Of a DNA stretch of 64,000 nt, positions 1 through 7,674 are shown piece after piece. This stretch comes from Emticicia sp. BO119 (lineage in GTDB: Bacteria; Bacteroidota; Bacteroidia; Cytophagales; Spirosomataceae): positions 186,001-250,000 of the forward strand of contig NZ_JACETV010000003.1 in assembly GCF_013912375.1 (NCBI RefSeq), in the 5' to 3' direction. Every line of letters begins with the position of its first letter. Position 1 is the first letter of the stretch. Made by a program: the position numbers and the translations under genes. The notes beneath the pieces are model-generated. The model made no database searches. It was not told where the DNA came from and saw nothing but the letters and a program-made list of their open reading frames with translations.

Positions 1-311
1 CAAGCGGCTTTGGTGCCTATGGTGCCGACGAAACCAATATCTATGATATTACAACCATTCGTCTTCGTGAAGTTTCTTTAGGCTATGTAATTCCTAAAGC
101 TGCTTTAAAGAAAGTTCTTCCTTTCTTTGGTAGTGCCAGAATCTCAGCGTCAGGAAGAAACCTTTGGTTCAAAGCACCAAATATGCTTGAAGGCTTGAAC
201 TTCGACCCAGAGGTATTATCAAATTTTGCCGATTCCAACGTTCAGGGTTTCGACTTAGGTGCTGCTCCTTCTACCCGTCGTTATGGAGTTAACCTTTCAG
301 TAACATTCTAA
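1..311 (+). CDS. SusC/RagA-family TonB-linked outer-membrane receptor, C-terminal end (partial)
   Basis: Only the last ~102 codons are inside the window, read from base 3 to the TAA at 309-311. The translation has the typical end of a SusC-like beta-barrel: an IRLREVSLGY strand, a SGRNLW-type strand, an FDPE segment and the closing strand RRYGVNLSVTF ending in Phe, the usual signal for BAM-dependent outer-membrane insertion. SusC proteins are TonB-driven importers of oligosaccharides or peptides working with a surface SusD lipoprotein; such a gene follows after 29 bp. The substrate cannot be told from this fragment. Family assignment is secure, substrate unknown. Confidence 0.9.
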   Translation, partial: SGFGAYGADETNIYDITTIRLREVSLGYVIPKAALKKVLPFFGSARISASGRNLWFKAPNMLEGLNFDPEVLSNFADSNVQGFDLGAAPSTRRYGVNLSVTF

Positions 312-340
312 TTCTGGGAACAACCTAAATATCAGAAACA

Positions 341-2020
341 ATGAAATTAAAAAATATATCAAAAATAATACTGACAACAAGTATTGTGAGTATAATGAGC
401 AGTTGCGATATGACAGAGCTGGACATCAATAGAGACCTGAACCGTCCGTCCGTAGCCGCAGTAAAACTATTGCTACCTACGGCTGAATCAGCTGCTGTTA
501 ATGCCATTACCTCTTTATCTGAAAACTCTCTTGGCTTTGCAGGTTTGTTAAGCAGTGCTGATAACTATGACCTCAATAACCAGTCATATAATGGCACATG
601 GAATGGTTTTTATCGTGATCTTAACAACGTAGAAGCCATTATTAATGCAAGTGCCAACAGCCCGCATTATTTAGGAATAGCCCAGACCCTGAAAGCTCTC
701 GCTATGGGCAATTTTGTAGATATGTTTGGTGATGCCCCGTATTCTGAGGCATGGAAAGGCAATGCAGAAACAGCCATTATCACTCCTAAGTTTGATAAAG
801 ATTCAGAAATTTATGAAGACCTTATTAAACTATGTGATCAGGCGGTTACAAACCTCTCAAAAACCAGCCCGGTTTCGGTAGCGACTGAAGGCGGAGATTT
901 TCTTTACAAAGGCAGTATTGCCAAATGGATTAAATTAGCTAAAACCGTTAAAATCAAGCTATTATTAACTTCCCGTAAAGGACGTGCCACCGGCAATGCC
1001 GACTTAAAAGCTGCCTTAGCCGCAGGCGGATATATCAGTGACCCTGCCGATGATTTTATCTACAGATTCAGTACTGCCTCAGCACCTGAAGGCCGTCATC
1101 CCTGGTTCCGTTCGGCTTATTTAGCTGATAACGGGTTTTCATACCCAAGCCATCAGTTAATGTCAGAAATGATTTTCAACAAAGACCCTCGTCTTGATTT
1201 TTATTTCTACCGTCAGACAGACAAAATCCTTGACCCCTCGAACCCAACTGATAGGGGTACTATCCCTTATGGTGGCTCGTACCTCGTATTAAAACCTGCG
1301 TTCTGGGAAAAATGGAATCAGGTATTCGGTAAACCTACCAAAGCTGATTCTTCATACGTAGCCGGATTCTTTGGCCGCGACAGAGGAGATAATACAGGGG
1401 TACCACAAGATGGTGCCTTACGTACCGCTCCGGGTGCCTACCCTGCCGGAGGTTTGTATGGGGGCCGTAGTGTTGCCGCCAAAGCTTTAACAGGAGGCAG
1501 AGGCTCAGGTAACGGTATGTGGCCATTGTTAACCAGCAATAACATCAAGTTTTATCAGATAGAGTCTATCCTTGACGGTGGTGGTGATGGCAATGCCAGA
1601 GCCATATTCGAATCTGCCATCAGAGAGCACATCAAACGAGTGGTTGACTTAGGCTTGAGTGTCGATGCAGCTAATGCCAAAGCTCCGGCAACTGCTGATA
1701 TTGATGCCTATGTAAACAGCCAACTGGCTTTATTTGATGCAGCTCCATCAAACAATGCCAAACTGAATGTAGTAATGAAACAGATGTGGTTCTGCTCTTG
1801 GGGACAAGGTATTGAAATATGGAATGCTTTACGCCGTACAGGGTTTCCGTCTACTGTCAACAACCCGATTATCAAGCCTGCACGTCAGTTTGCTTTGCGC
1901 CTTCCTTATCCATCGCAGGAAGGAAGTCTGAACTCTAACGCAAGTTCAAAACTTACTGAAGTGATTTTTGACAGAGACCCCGTTTTCTGGGATAAAGTTA
2001 AATTAAAATGGGAGTTTTAA
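341..2020 (+). CDS. SusD/RagB-like outer-membrane lipoprotein (SusD-like_2 type)
   Basis: A 559-residue protein with a lipoprotein signal peptide: MKLKN, a hydrophobic stretch, then SSC with the lipidated Cys at residue 22. The mature start (ELDINRDLNRPS) and the helical body (AIINASANSPHYLGIAQTLK, MGNFVDMFGDAPYSEA) are typical of the second SusD branch, which caps the SusC barrel and captures ligand at the cell surface. It lies 29 bp after the SusC-like gene, so the two are almost certainly co-transcribed and form one complex. The SusD-like_2 branch is linked to peptide or mixed substrates as often as to glycans, so I give no substrate. The C-terminal half is Gly-rich (roughly residues 340-400), probably a surface loop. 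Confidence 0.88.
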   Translation: MKLKNISKIILTTSIVSIMSSCDMTELDINRDLNRPSVAAVKLLLPTAESAAVNAITSLSENSLGFAGLLSSADNYDLNNQSYNGTWNGFYRDLNNVEAIINASANSPHYLGIAQTLKALAMGNFVDMFGDAPYSEAWKGNAETAIITPKFDKDSEIYEDLIKLCDQAVTNLSKTSPVSVATEGGDFLYKGSIAKWIKLAKTVKIKLLLTSRKGRATGNADLKAALAAGGYISDPADDFIYRFSTASAPEGRHPWFRSAYLADNGFSYPSHQLMSEMIFNKDPRLDFYFYRQTDKILDPSNPTDRGTIPYGGSYLVLKPAFWEKWNQVFGKPTKADSSYVAGFFGRDRGDNTGVPQDGALRTAPGAYPAGGLYGGRSVAAKALTGGRGSGNGMWPLLTSNNIKFYQIESILDGGGDGNARAIFESAIREHIKRVVDLGLSVDAANAKAPATADIDAYVNSQLALFDAAPSNNAKLNVVMKQMWFCSWGQGIEIWNALRRTGFPSTVNNPIIKPARQFALRLPYPSQEGSLNSNASSKLTEVIFDRDPVFWDKVKLKWEF

Positions 2021-2092
2021 TTTAACGTTTTCAACAATGCCGGTGTTGAATTTAATCTTTATCCTATCTCAAAATTTTAATTGCATATAACA

Positions 2093-2809
2093 ATGAAAAA
2101 AATATTAAGTCTTTCAATCATTGCTTCTCTCCTGTTCGCATTCAGTGCGTGCCGTGATGAATCATTGAACCCGCTTCCGGGTTGGGATCCGGGCGTACAT
2201 GCCTTTACAGTATTTGATGGCATCAACTTTAATGGTAATATCCTGGCAAGGCCTCAGCCTTATGAAGTGGCTAATGCTAAAAACTTTACCAAAGCCAGTC
2301 AGAATACCTCTAAGGTAGATCTGAAAACGCGTTGGGTATCGTTAGATAATAAACTGACAGTATCTAAAATCGAAATTTATGTACGTGTATTAGAGTCTTA
2401 CAACGACCCTGACGGTAACCCTAAAGTAGCCGACCTAAGCGAAAACGGAAAGGGAAAACTGATTGCTACCATCAGCACACCTGCCGCCAACCGCCAATGG
2501 AATAGCTTTAGTATCTCAGCACAACAGGTATATGAAGCCTACAAGAATGCTTCAGTTGCCTACGACAAAGTCAATAAAGTAAATGTGTTTAATAATCCGG
2601 CAAGACCTCGTCCGGCGGGAGCCTGGTTCAGACCGGCAGAGACAACCGGCTATGGCAGTGTTGGAGCTGACAGTTTTGTAGTTACGTGGGTATTGACCAC
2701 CAGCGATGGACAGGTTTTCAATACATGGAATCCTGATTCTATCTGTGCAGACCCCACTCCGGTTTCAGAAGCTAACTCAAACTGTCAGTTAACATTCACT
2801 GTTCGTTAA
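2093..2809 (+). CDS. Small lipoprotein of the SusC/SusD operon, unknown function
   Basis: A 238-residue protein starting at ATG 2093 (an upstream in-frame TTG at 2081 is possible but less likely, since MKKIL opens a normal lipoprotein signal ending FSAC at Cys20). The rest looks like one or two beta-sandwich domains, with a conserved-looking core around residues 80-160 (KTRWVSLDNKLTVSKIEI, then a strand repeat) and a final VVTWVLTTSDGQ segment. It follows the SusD-like gene by 72 bp and precedes a strong terminator, so it is the last gene of the unit. Third lipoproteins in such operons are often surface ligand-binding proteins; that role is inference, as I do not recognise a named family. Confidence 0.72.
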   Translation: MKKILSLSIIASLLFAFSACRDESLNPLPGWDPGVHAFTVFDGINFNGNILARPQPYEVANAKNFTKASQNTSKVDLKTRWVSLDNKLTVSKIEIYVRVLESYNDPDGNPKVADLSENGKGKLIATISTPAANRQWNSFSISAQQVYEAYKNASVAYDKVNKVNVFNNPARPRPAGAWFRPAETTGYGSVGADSFVVTWVLTTSDGQVFNTWNPDSICADPTPVSEANSNCQLTFTVR

Positions 2810-2837
2810 TTTTTAGTTTGTTTAAATTGGAGAAATA

Positions 2838-2866
2838 CCCCATCCACGATGGATGGGGCTATTTTT
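2838..2866 (+). terminator. Rho-independent terminator of the SusC/SusD operon
   Basis: A perfect 9-bp stem, CCCCATCCA (2838-2846) against TGGATGGGG (2850-2858), with a 3-base loop and an AT-rich run after it (CTATTTTTCT). It sits 29 bp after the last stop codon of the operon and separates it from the cytochrome/copper protein gene. Confidence 0.88.
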
Positions 2867-2887
2867 CTATAAGAATATTGTGGCTTT

Positions 2888-4138
2888 ATGCAGCGGCTTT
2901 TGTTTCTTCTTCTTTTTTTATCTGTTCCAGTCGCTTTAGCTCAGTCTCCTGGCGAAATAAATTTCTATGACCACATCGCTCCTATTATTCACAAAAACTG
3001 CACCCCTTGCCACCAGCCTGATAAATCGGCACCTTTCAGTCTGATTACCTATGAAGATGTCAGCAAAAGAGCTCGTTTTATCAGGAAAGTTACCCAGTCA
3101 AGATATATGCCCCCTTTTCCGGCGGACAGGAGTTTCCAATCGTACCTCAACGAAAGAAGCCTGACAGTGGGTGAAATTGCCACTATTCAACTCTGGATAG
3201 AAGGAGGCATGAAAGAAGGCACTAAAAAAAAGGAGCTAATAGAAGAAATAAACTTTCAAGCCTATGAAACCCGACCAGATTTAGTGCTTAAAATGCAAAA
3301 GCCTTATCTGATTACAGGAGATAATACCGAAGATTTTCGTTTTTTCAGTTTGCCTACAAATCTATCTCAAGACCAATACATTACTTCTATTGAATTTGCG
3401 GCTGGCAATAAGAAACTGGTACATCACAGTCGCCTGATGGTAGACACAACCAATCAGATAAGAGGGATTGATGGTTTGGCAGAAACTGACCCTAAAGTTG
3501 CTGAATTTCAGAGAATTGCATTGAAAGAAGAATTTCTCTATGGCTGGGTACCCGGCAACGACCGCATCTATTTCCCACAAGGAACAGGTGTAAAACTCAA
3601 TGCCCATTCAGATTTTATTCTGAATATGCACTACGCACCCTCACCCGTTCGTAGTAGTGATCAATCCGAAATAAGGCTGTATTTTGCCAGAGATAAGGTT
3701 GAGAGAGAAGTAAAGAATTTTACCCTGCGCGAAAACGATATTTCTAATAAGCCTTTTATTATTAAAGCAGGCGAAAAGCCTACTTTTTATATCTCAAAAA
3801 AAATAGACAAGACAGTCTCGCTGGTCTCCGTACTTCCACATATGCACCTGATTGGTAAGCGTTTCAGGGCATTTGTTATTACGCCTGCTGGCGAAGTAAT
3901 TAATCTTGTAAAAATAGATAACTGGGATTTTAACTGGCAAATGACCTACCAGTTCAGGAAATTACTCAAAGTTCCTGCAGGCTCTACTTTTATTGTAGAA
4001 GCCACCTACGATAACTCAGCTGAAAACCCCGAAAACCCTTTTGGCCCTCCAAGAGATATTACCTATGGCTGGGGTACCAATGATGAAATGTTGAACTTAG
4101 TATTGTATTATCTGGATTATCAGGAGGGCGATGAATAA
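2888..4138 (+). CDS. Secreted cytochrome c / copper type II monooxygenase-like (PHM-fold) protein
   Basis: A 416-residue protein with a Sec signal peptide (residues 1-18). A single c-type haem motif CTPCH at residues 38-42 lies in a domain of the kind found ahead of peptidylglycine alpha-hydroxylating monooxygenase (PHM)-like domains (APFSLITYEDV, RYMPPFPAD). The rest carries candidate PHM copper ligands: the HH pair at 179-180, His240 and His248 (HSDFILNMH), the HMH motif at 318-320 (PHMHLIGK) and a late Met at 401. In eukaryotic PHM two Cu sites use an HH pair plus His, and HxH plus Met, so both sites look preserved. The substrate is unknown. The convergent redoxin gene 16 bp downstream encodes the domain fused N-terminally to this architecture in other bacteria. 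Confidence 0.82.
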   Translation: MQRLLFLLLFLSVPVALAQSPGEINFYDHIAPIIHKNCTPCHQPDKSAPFSLITYEDVSKRARFIRKVTQSRYMPPFPADRSFQSYLNERSLTVGEIATIQLWIEGGMKEGTKKKELIEEINFQAYETRPDLVLKMQKPYLITGDNTEDFRFFSLPTNLSQDQYITSIEFAAGNKKLVHHSRLMVDTTNQIRGIDGLAETDPKVAEFQRIALKEEFLYGWVPGNDRIYFPQGTGVKLNAHSDFILNMHYAPSPVRSSDQSEIRLYFARDKVEREVKNFTLRENDISNKPFIIKAGEKPTFYISKKIDKTVSLVSVLPHMHLIGKRFRAFVITPAGEVINLVKIDNWDFNWQMTYQFRKLLKVPAGSTFIVEATYDNSAENPENPFGPPRDITYGWGTNDEMLNLVLYYLDYQEGDE

Positions 4139-4154
4139 TTTTGACTCAACCTTT

Positions 4155-4745
4155 TCATAGTGCACACCCTATGGGTTCATGGTAAGATACCCTTACACTT
4201 TCTCCTTTGATTAAAGCTTCAATTGCATCAGACAGATAATTTTCTGTGGCTTGAGCTCTGCTTTTACCTAAACTATAGTACCAGTTATCAATAGCTCCAT
4301 GATAAACTGTTATACCCATATTACTGATTAAAAAAACCTCAGGCGTGACACTGCCCTTAAGTCGGTGAAGGAGTTTTTGTTTTTTATCAAAATAAATGGG
4401 CAAATTAAACTGATAGTTGGTTTTAAAATCCTTAAATGCTACAGGGTCTATATTCTTATGTGGATACACTACATATATCTTTATACCTTGACCCTGATAT
4501 TTCTCATTAATTTCTTTGAGCAATTTGGTGTATTTCTGGCAGATCGGGCAATCAATATCAAAGAAGACCAAGACCGATGCTTTGTTCTGGCTGAGGTCTG
4601 AGAAATTGAATGAGAGTGTAGTATCGCTTCTGAGCTTTTGCCCGAAACATGGAAATAACATAAGGCCATAAAACATAAATAGCAACAAGAAGTAGTGTTG
4701 GCTCTTGTTTTTATATTTATGCTTTATGGTTTGTTTGGGGCTCAT
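4155..4745 (-). CDS. Exported redoxin-like (thioredoxin-fold) protein
   Basis: A 196-residue thioredoxin-fold protein with an N-terminal hydrophobic signal or anchor (roughly residues 17-35). The active-site motif is CPIC at 66-69 after VLVFFDID, followed by the cis-Pro strand TPEVFLI and a C-terminal EPIGCAL with another Cys at 194. The ending (YHGAID, then a helix and PxGCxI) is characteristic of the redoxin domains fused to cytochrome c/PHM-like proteins in Planctomycetes and Acidobacteria. Here it is a separate gene, convergent with that partner (2888-4138). It probably acts in the periplasm, perhaps reducing a disulfide or supplying electrons to the copper/haem protein; that link is inferred from domain fusion elsewhere and adjacency here. 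Confidence 0.8.
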   Translation of the reverse strand: MSPKQTIKHKYKNKSQHYFLLLFMFYGLMLFPCFGQKLRSDTTLSFNFSDLSQNKASVLVFFDIDCPICQKYTKLLKEINEKYQGQGIKIYVVYPHKNIDPVAFKDFKTNYQFNLPIYFDKKQKLLHRLKGSVTPEVFLISNMGITVYHGAIDNWYYSLGKSRAQATENYLSDAIEALIKGESVRVSYHEPIGCAL

Positions 4746-4809
4746 CTGATGATTTGTTATTGGTGAAGGTTCAATGCATTAGATTGCACAAAAACAATTG
4801 GTTCTTATG

Positions 4810-6129
4810 CTATTTCAATTCACTTGCCTTAATCTCTTTTGTCCACAGTTCTTTGCCGTCTTTATCCAATATATTGATTTTCAAAACCCTATTGGTGCGT
4901 GGGCCGGATATTTCAAGCAATCCGAAATTATGTCTGGTTACACTTGTGCCCTCTACATAAGGTGTATCTGCCTCTTCTTTCACCGGTTTTGATGCACCTG
5001 ATGTGAGGGCTGAAACCGTCAGATCGTATAAAGGATATGTACCCGGACGTTCGATTTTGCAAAGAGATGTCCAGTGTCGGTCTCCGCTGATAAAAATAAC
5101 ACCCGGAATTTTCTCTCTGGCAATCAGGTCAAATAGCTGGTTGCGTTCTTCTTCATAATTGGCAAAGTTTTCAAATATCTTTGCCGGATTCCCTACCTGC
5201 CCGCCTACTACTACAAATTTAAATGGCGCATTCGAGAATTTCAATGCATCTATCAACCATTGAATCTGTTTTTGTCCGAAATACTCTCTTGCTCCTGTAA
5301 TCCGGTCATTCGGTGTTCTCCACCAGCGGTCGTCCATCAGAAAGAACTGACAGTCAGCCCATTGAAACGAGCCTGTTACCCCTTCATCATTAAAAGTATA
5401 ATTCAGGTTTCCCCAGAAAAGCTTAAAAGCATCAAGCGTTTGTTTCTTGCTCACAAAACCCCTGTCGGCATCATTCGGGCCAAAATCATGGTCATCCCAG
5501 ATAGCATAATTGTGGACACTCCCCAACAATGGTTGCATTTCGGGCAAAGAGCGCGTATGCGTATAACGTTTCAGAATACCCGTTTTAGTGTTCCAGTCTA
5601 CTTCTCTCAGATAGAGGTTATCACCACCCCAGAGCATAAAATCAGGCTTTGACTGGTATATACTTGTAAATATTTCGTACTCAGAGCCGTAAGGTGTTCC
5701 CGGGCGATCAAAACCATCTTCGTTGATATAAGCACAGCTACCTACTGCAAATTTGAAAGCAGGCGGATCTGTACGCCATTGCCAAAGTGTTTGGGTCTGA
5801 AATTCTAATGGATAGCTGATCGCAACTTTCTTTTTATCAACCCATACCTCATACCCGTATTTTTTGCCTGGTAGCACTTCATCAGCAACCAGTCTTGCCA
5901 CAAATGCATCGGTTTTATTAGTTTTTACCTCATTGGTTGAGTATTTTATGGTAGGTTTTTCTTTATCCCAGTACACAAATTTAACCGAGGCCTCTTTTTT
6001 TGTTTGTACCCAGAGCATTACTTCCCGCATTTCTGAATAACCCAGCATAGGGCCGGATTGTATCTGGGCAGAAAGTGAGAGAACGCTAATTAATAAGATG
6101 GTTAATAGCAGATATAGTTTTTTTATCAT
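4810..6129 (-). CDS. PhoD-like alkaline phosphatase family protein
   Basis: A 439-residue secreted protein with a signal peptide ending LSLSAQ near residue 21, an N-terminal fibronectin-like domain (about 22-115) and a PhoD-type metallophosphatase domain. Visible metal and active-site motifs are FAVGSC, the GGDNLY segment, WDDHDFGPNDAD and SGDRHWT. PhoD enzymes hydrolyse phosphodi- and monoesters in the periplasm using Ca/Fe. A minus-strand TAAATTTG box (6158-6165) lies 29 bp upstream of the start. No phosphate-regulation site is recognisable, so phosphate scavenging is a family expectation rather than something shown here. Confidence 0.88.
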   Translation of the reverse strand: MIKKLYLLLTILLISVLSLSAQIQSGPMLGYSEMREVMLWVQTKKEASVKFVYWDKEKPTIKYSTNEVKTNKTDAFVARLVADEVLPGKKYGYEVWVDKKKVAISYPLEFQTQTLWQWRTDPPAFKFAVGSCAYINEDGFDRPGTPYGSEYEIFTSIYQSKPDFMLWGGDNLYLREVDWNTKTGILKRYTHTRSLPEMQPLLGSVHNYAIWDDHDFGPNDADRGFVSKKQTLDAFKLFWGNLNYTFNDEGVTGSFQWADCQFFLMDDRWWRTPNDRITGAREYFGQKQIQWLIDALKFSNAPFKFVVVGGQVGNPAKIFENFANYEEERNQLFDLIAREKIPGVIFISGDRHWTSLCKIERPGTYPLYDLTVSALTSGASKPVKEEADTPYVEGTSVTRHNFGLLEISGPRTNRVLKINILDKDGKELWTKEIKASELK

Positions 6130-6157
6130 AATATTAGGTGGTAAATGTGTAACCTGA

Positions 6158-6165
6158 CAAATTTA
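6158..6165 (-). promoter_or_regulatory. Bacteroidota -7 box upstream of the PhoD-like gene
   Basis: TAAATTTG on the minus strand matches TAnnTTTG and lies 29 bp before the ATG. No convincing -33 TTG at the expected 19-21 bp spacing was found, so this is a half-supported promoter. Confidence 0.45.
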
Positions 6166-6203
6166 ACCTATTCCTTACAAACCCTTTATTAAACTTCTGT
6201 AAA

Positions 6204-7094
6204 ATGCTAAAAAAACTTCTTTTGCTGGTGAATCCTCATTCGGGTTCGGGCAAAAGTCTTGCAGCCAGCGAGTTTCTGAAACAAAATCTTGCTGGCTATG
6301 AATTTAACACTGTTGTGAGTCAGTATAAAGGATATTTCGTTGATTTTTTACGCAAAGAAGACCTGACTCTCTATGAAAAAATTATTATTTTTGGCGGAGA
6401 CGGTACCATGCACGAAGTAACCAATGGTATTGCGGAAAAAGATACTACTCCTCCGCTTCTGCTGTTTCCGTGCGGTGGTGGCAAAGCCTTGAATCATGAT
6501 ATTAATAACCTCGACTGGGAAAGTTCATTAGCAAAATTTCATCAACACAATACCAAGCAGATTGATATTTTCAGAGTGTGGTTTCCTAAGGCTGAGACAA
6601 ACAAACAAATGATGTATGGCTTCAATATCATTGGTTGGGGATTAGTATCCAATATCAACCTGACTTCTGAAAAACTACGTTGGTCAGGAGATTTACGGTA
6701 TAGCATAGCTGCCATTATACATATTTTCAAGAATACTGGTTTTGAGGGCAAGGTGATGATAGATGACGAAGTATTTACAGGCAGATTCAGCTTTGTATTG
6801 GCCTGCAATACCCAGCACACAGGCAAAGCCATGAAAATAGCTCCGTTGGCAGCCTTAGACGATGGCTTATTAGATATTCTGGTAATCAAGCACGTGCCTT
6901 TCTATCACCTGCTCCGCTTGTTTCCACTCATTTTCTCTGGCAAGCATATTCATTCACCACTGGTTATTTACAAAAAAGCCAGAAGATTCAGTATTGATGC
7001 CGAGCCTATGACATTGGTGATAGATGGAGAGGTGAAAGGACAGACGCCTTTACAGGCGGAAGTACTTGGGAATAGAATTAATATGATTGTGTGA
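6204..7094 (+). CDS. Diacylglycerol/lipid kinase-like protein (DAGK catalytic family)
   Basis: A 296-residue cytosolic protein of the DAGK/YegS-like family. It has the N-terminal VNPHSGSGKS loop (residues 9-18), the nucleotide motif GGDGT at 64-68, and the C-terminal FSIDAEPMTLVIDGE-type strand common to bacterial lipid kinases. The next conserved motif, usually PxGTGND, reads FPCGGGKALNHDI, so the canonical Thr and Asp are changed; activity may be altered. Family members phosphorylate diacylglycerol, other lipids or sphingoid bases using ATP; the acceptor is not predictable here. It is divergent from the PhoD-like gene and converges on the next gene with a 10-bp gap. Confidence 0.85.
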   Translation: MLKKLLLLVNPHSGSGKSLAASEFLKQNLAGYEFNTVVSQYKGYFVDFLRKEDLTLYEKIIIFGGDGTMHEVTNGIAEKDTTPPLLLFPCGGGKALNHDINNLDWESSLAKFHQHNTKQIDIFRVWFPKAETNKQMMYGFNIIGWGLVSNINLTSEKLRWSGDLRYSIAAIIHIFKNTGFEGKVMIDDEVFTGRFSFVLACNTQHTGKAMKIAPLAALDDGLLDILVIKHVPFYHLLRLFPLIFSGKHIHSPLVIYKKARRFSIDAEPMTLVIDGEVKGQTPLQAEVLGNRINMIV

Positions 7095-7104
7095 AGTATG
7101 GGTG

Positions 7105-7482
7105 CTACGCCCCAGTAATCACCAATCCCACAATGCTAAACCCGCCGTCTTTTTCTGAGAGAATATAATGGTTGGTTTCTCTGGATACCTGTGTATCCGA
7201 ATCATCATAATTCTCCCAGAATACTTTGCATACTAAGATTGTTTCTGAGACCCTTTCTTCTGTCAATACATAAGGTATGGCCTTAGTTATTTTTTGAGCG
7301 GCGTAAGGTTTCAATCCCTCTTCCCAAAATGCCAGTACTTCCTGTGGTTTTGTCACTACCTGCACACCCTGGTCGGAATAAACTGCCATTGGTGTTTTGT
7401 AAAATGTGGTGATATTGGCGGCTGAAAAAGAGAGTAAAGCCGCTGCATATTCTTTAAAAAAATCCTGCGTTGTGTGTGCCAT
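7105..7482 (-). CDS. NTF2-like (SnoaL-type) small protein, unknown function
   Basis: A 125-residue protein; the ATG at 7482 is preferred over an in-frame TTG two codons upstream. The layout is a small alpha+beta barrel: an N-terminal helix (TTQDFFKEYAAALLS), a helix and strand with MAVYSDQG, then antiparallel strands ending GFSIVGLVITG. The repeated strand pattern and length fit the NTF2/SnoaL fold, which covers many unrelated enzymes and binding proteins. No catalytic residues can be named. It stands alone between two plus-strand genes. Confidence 0.6.
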   Translation of the reverse strand: MAHTTQDFFKEYAAALLSFSAANITTFYKTPMAVYSDQGVQVVTKPQEVLAFWEEGLKPYAAQKITKAIPYVLTEERVSETILVCKVFWENYDDSDTQVSRETNHYILSEKDGGFSIVGLVITGA

Positions 7483-7674
7483 GATCAATTGAGTTAAAGT
7501 ATTTAATAGGCCAGATTGTTATCTCAGTCATACTTTTACTCTTTAAATAAGTATGCCAGCCATTCTTTAAGAAGGTGGAGTAGTTGCTCAGTGAAATACT
7601 ATTTAGCCTGAAATGCTCAATATTGATTCCAACCGCTCGTTATTGATAAGAGTCAATCTTGCGAGAACGCTTTT

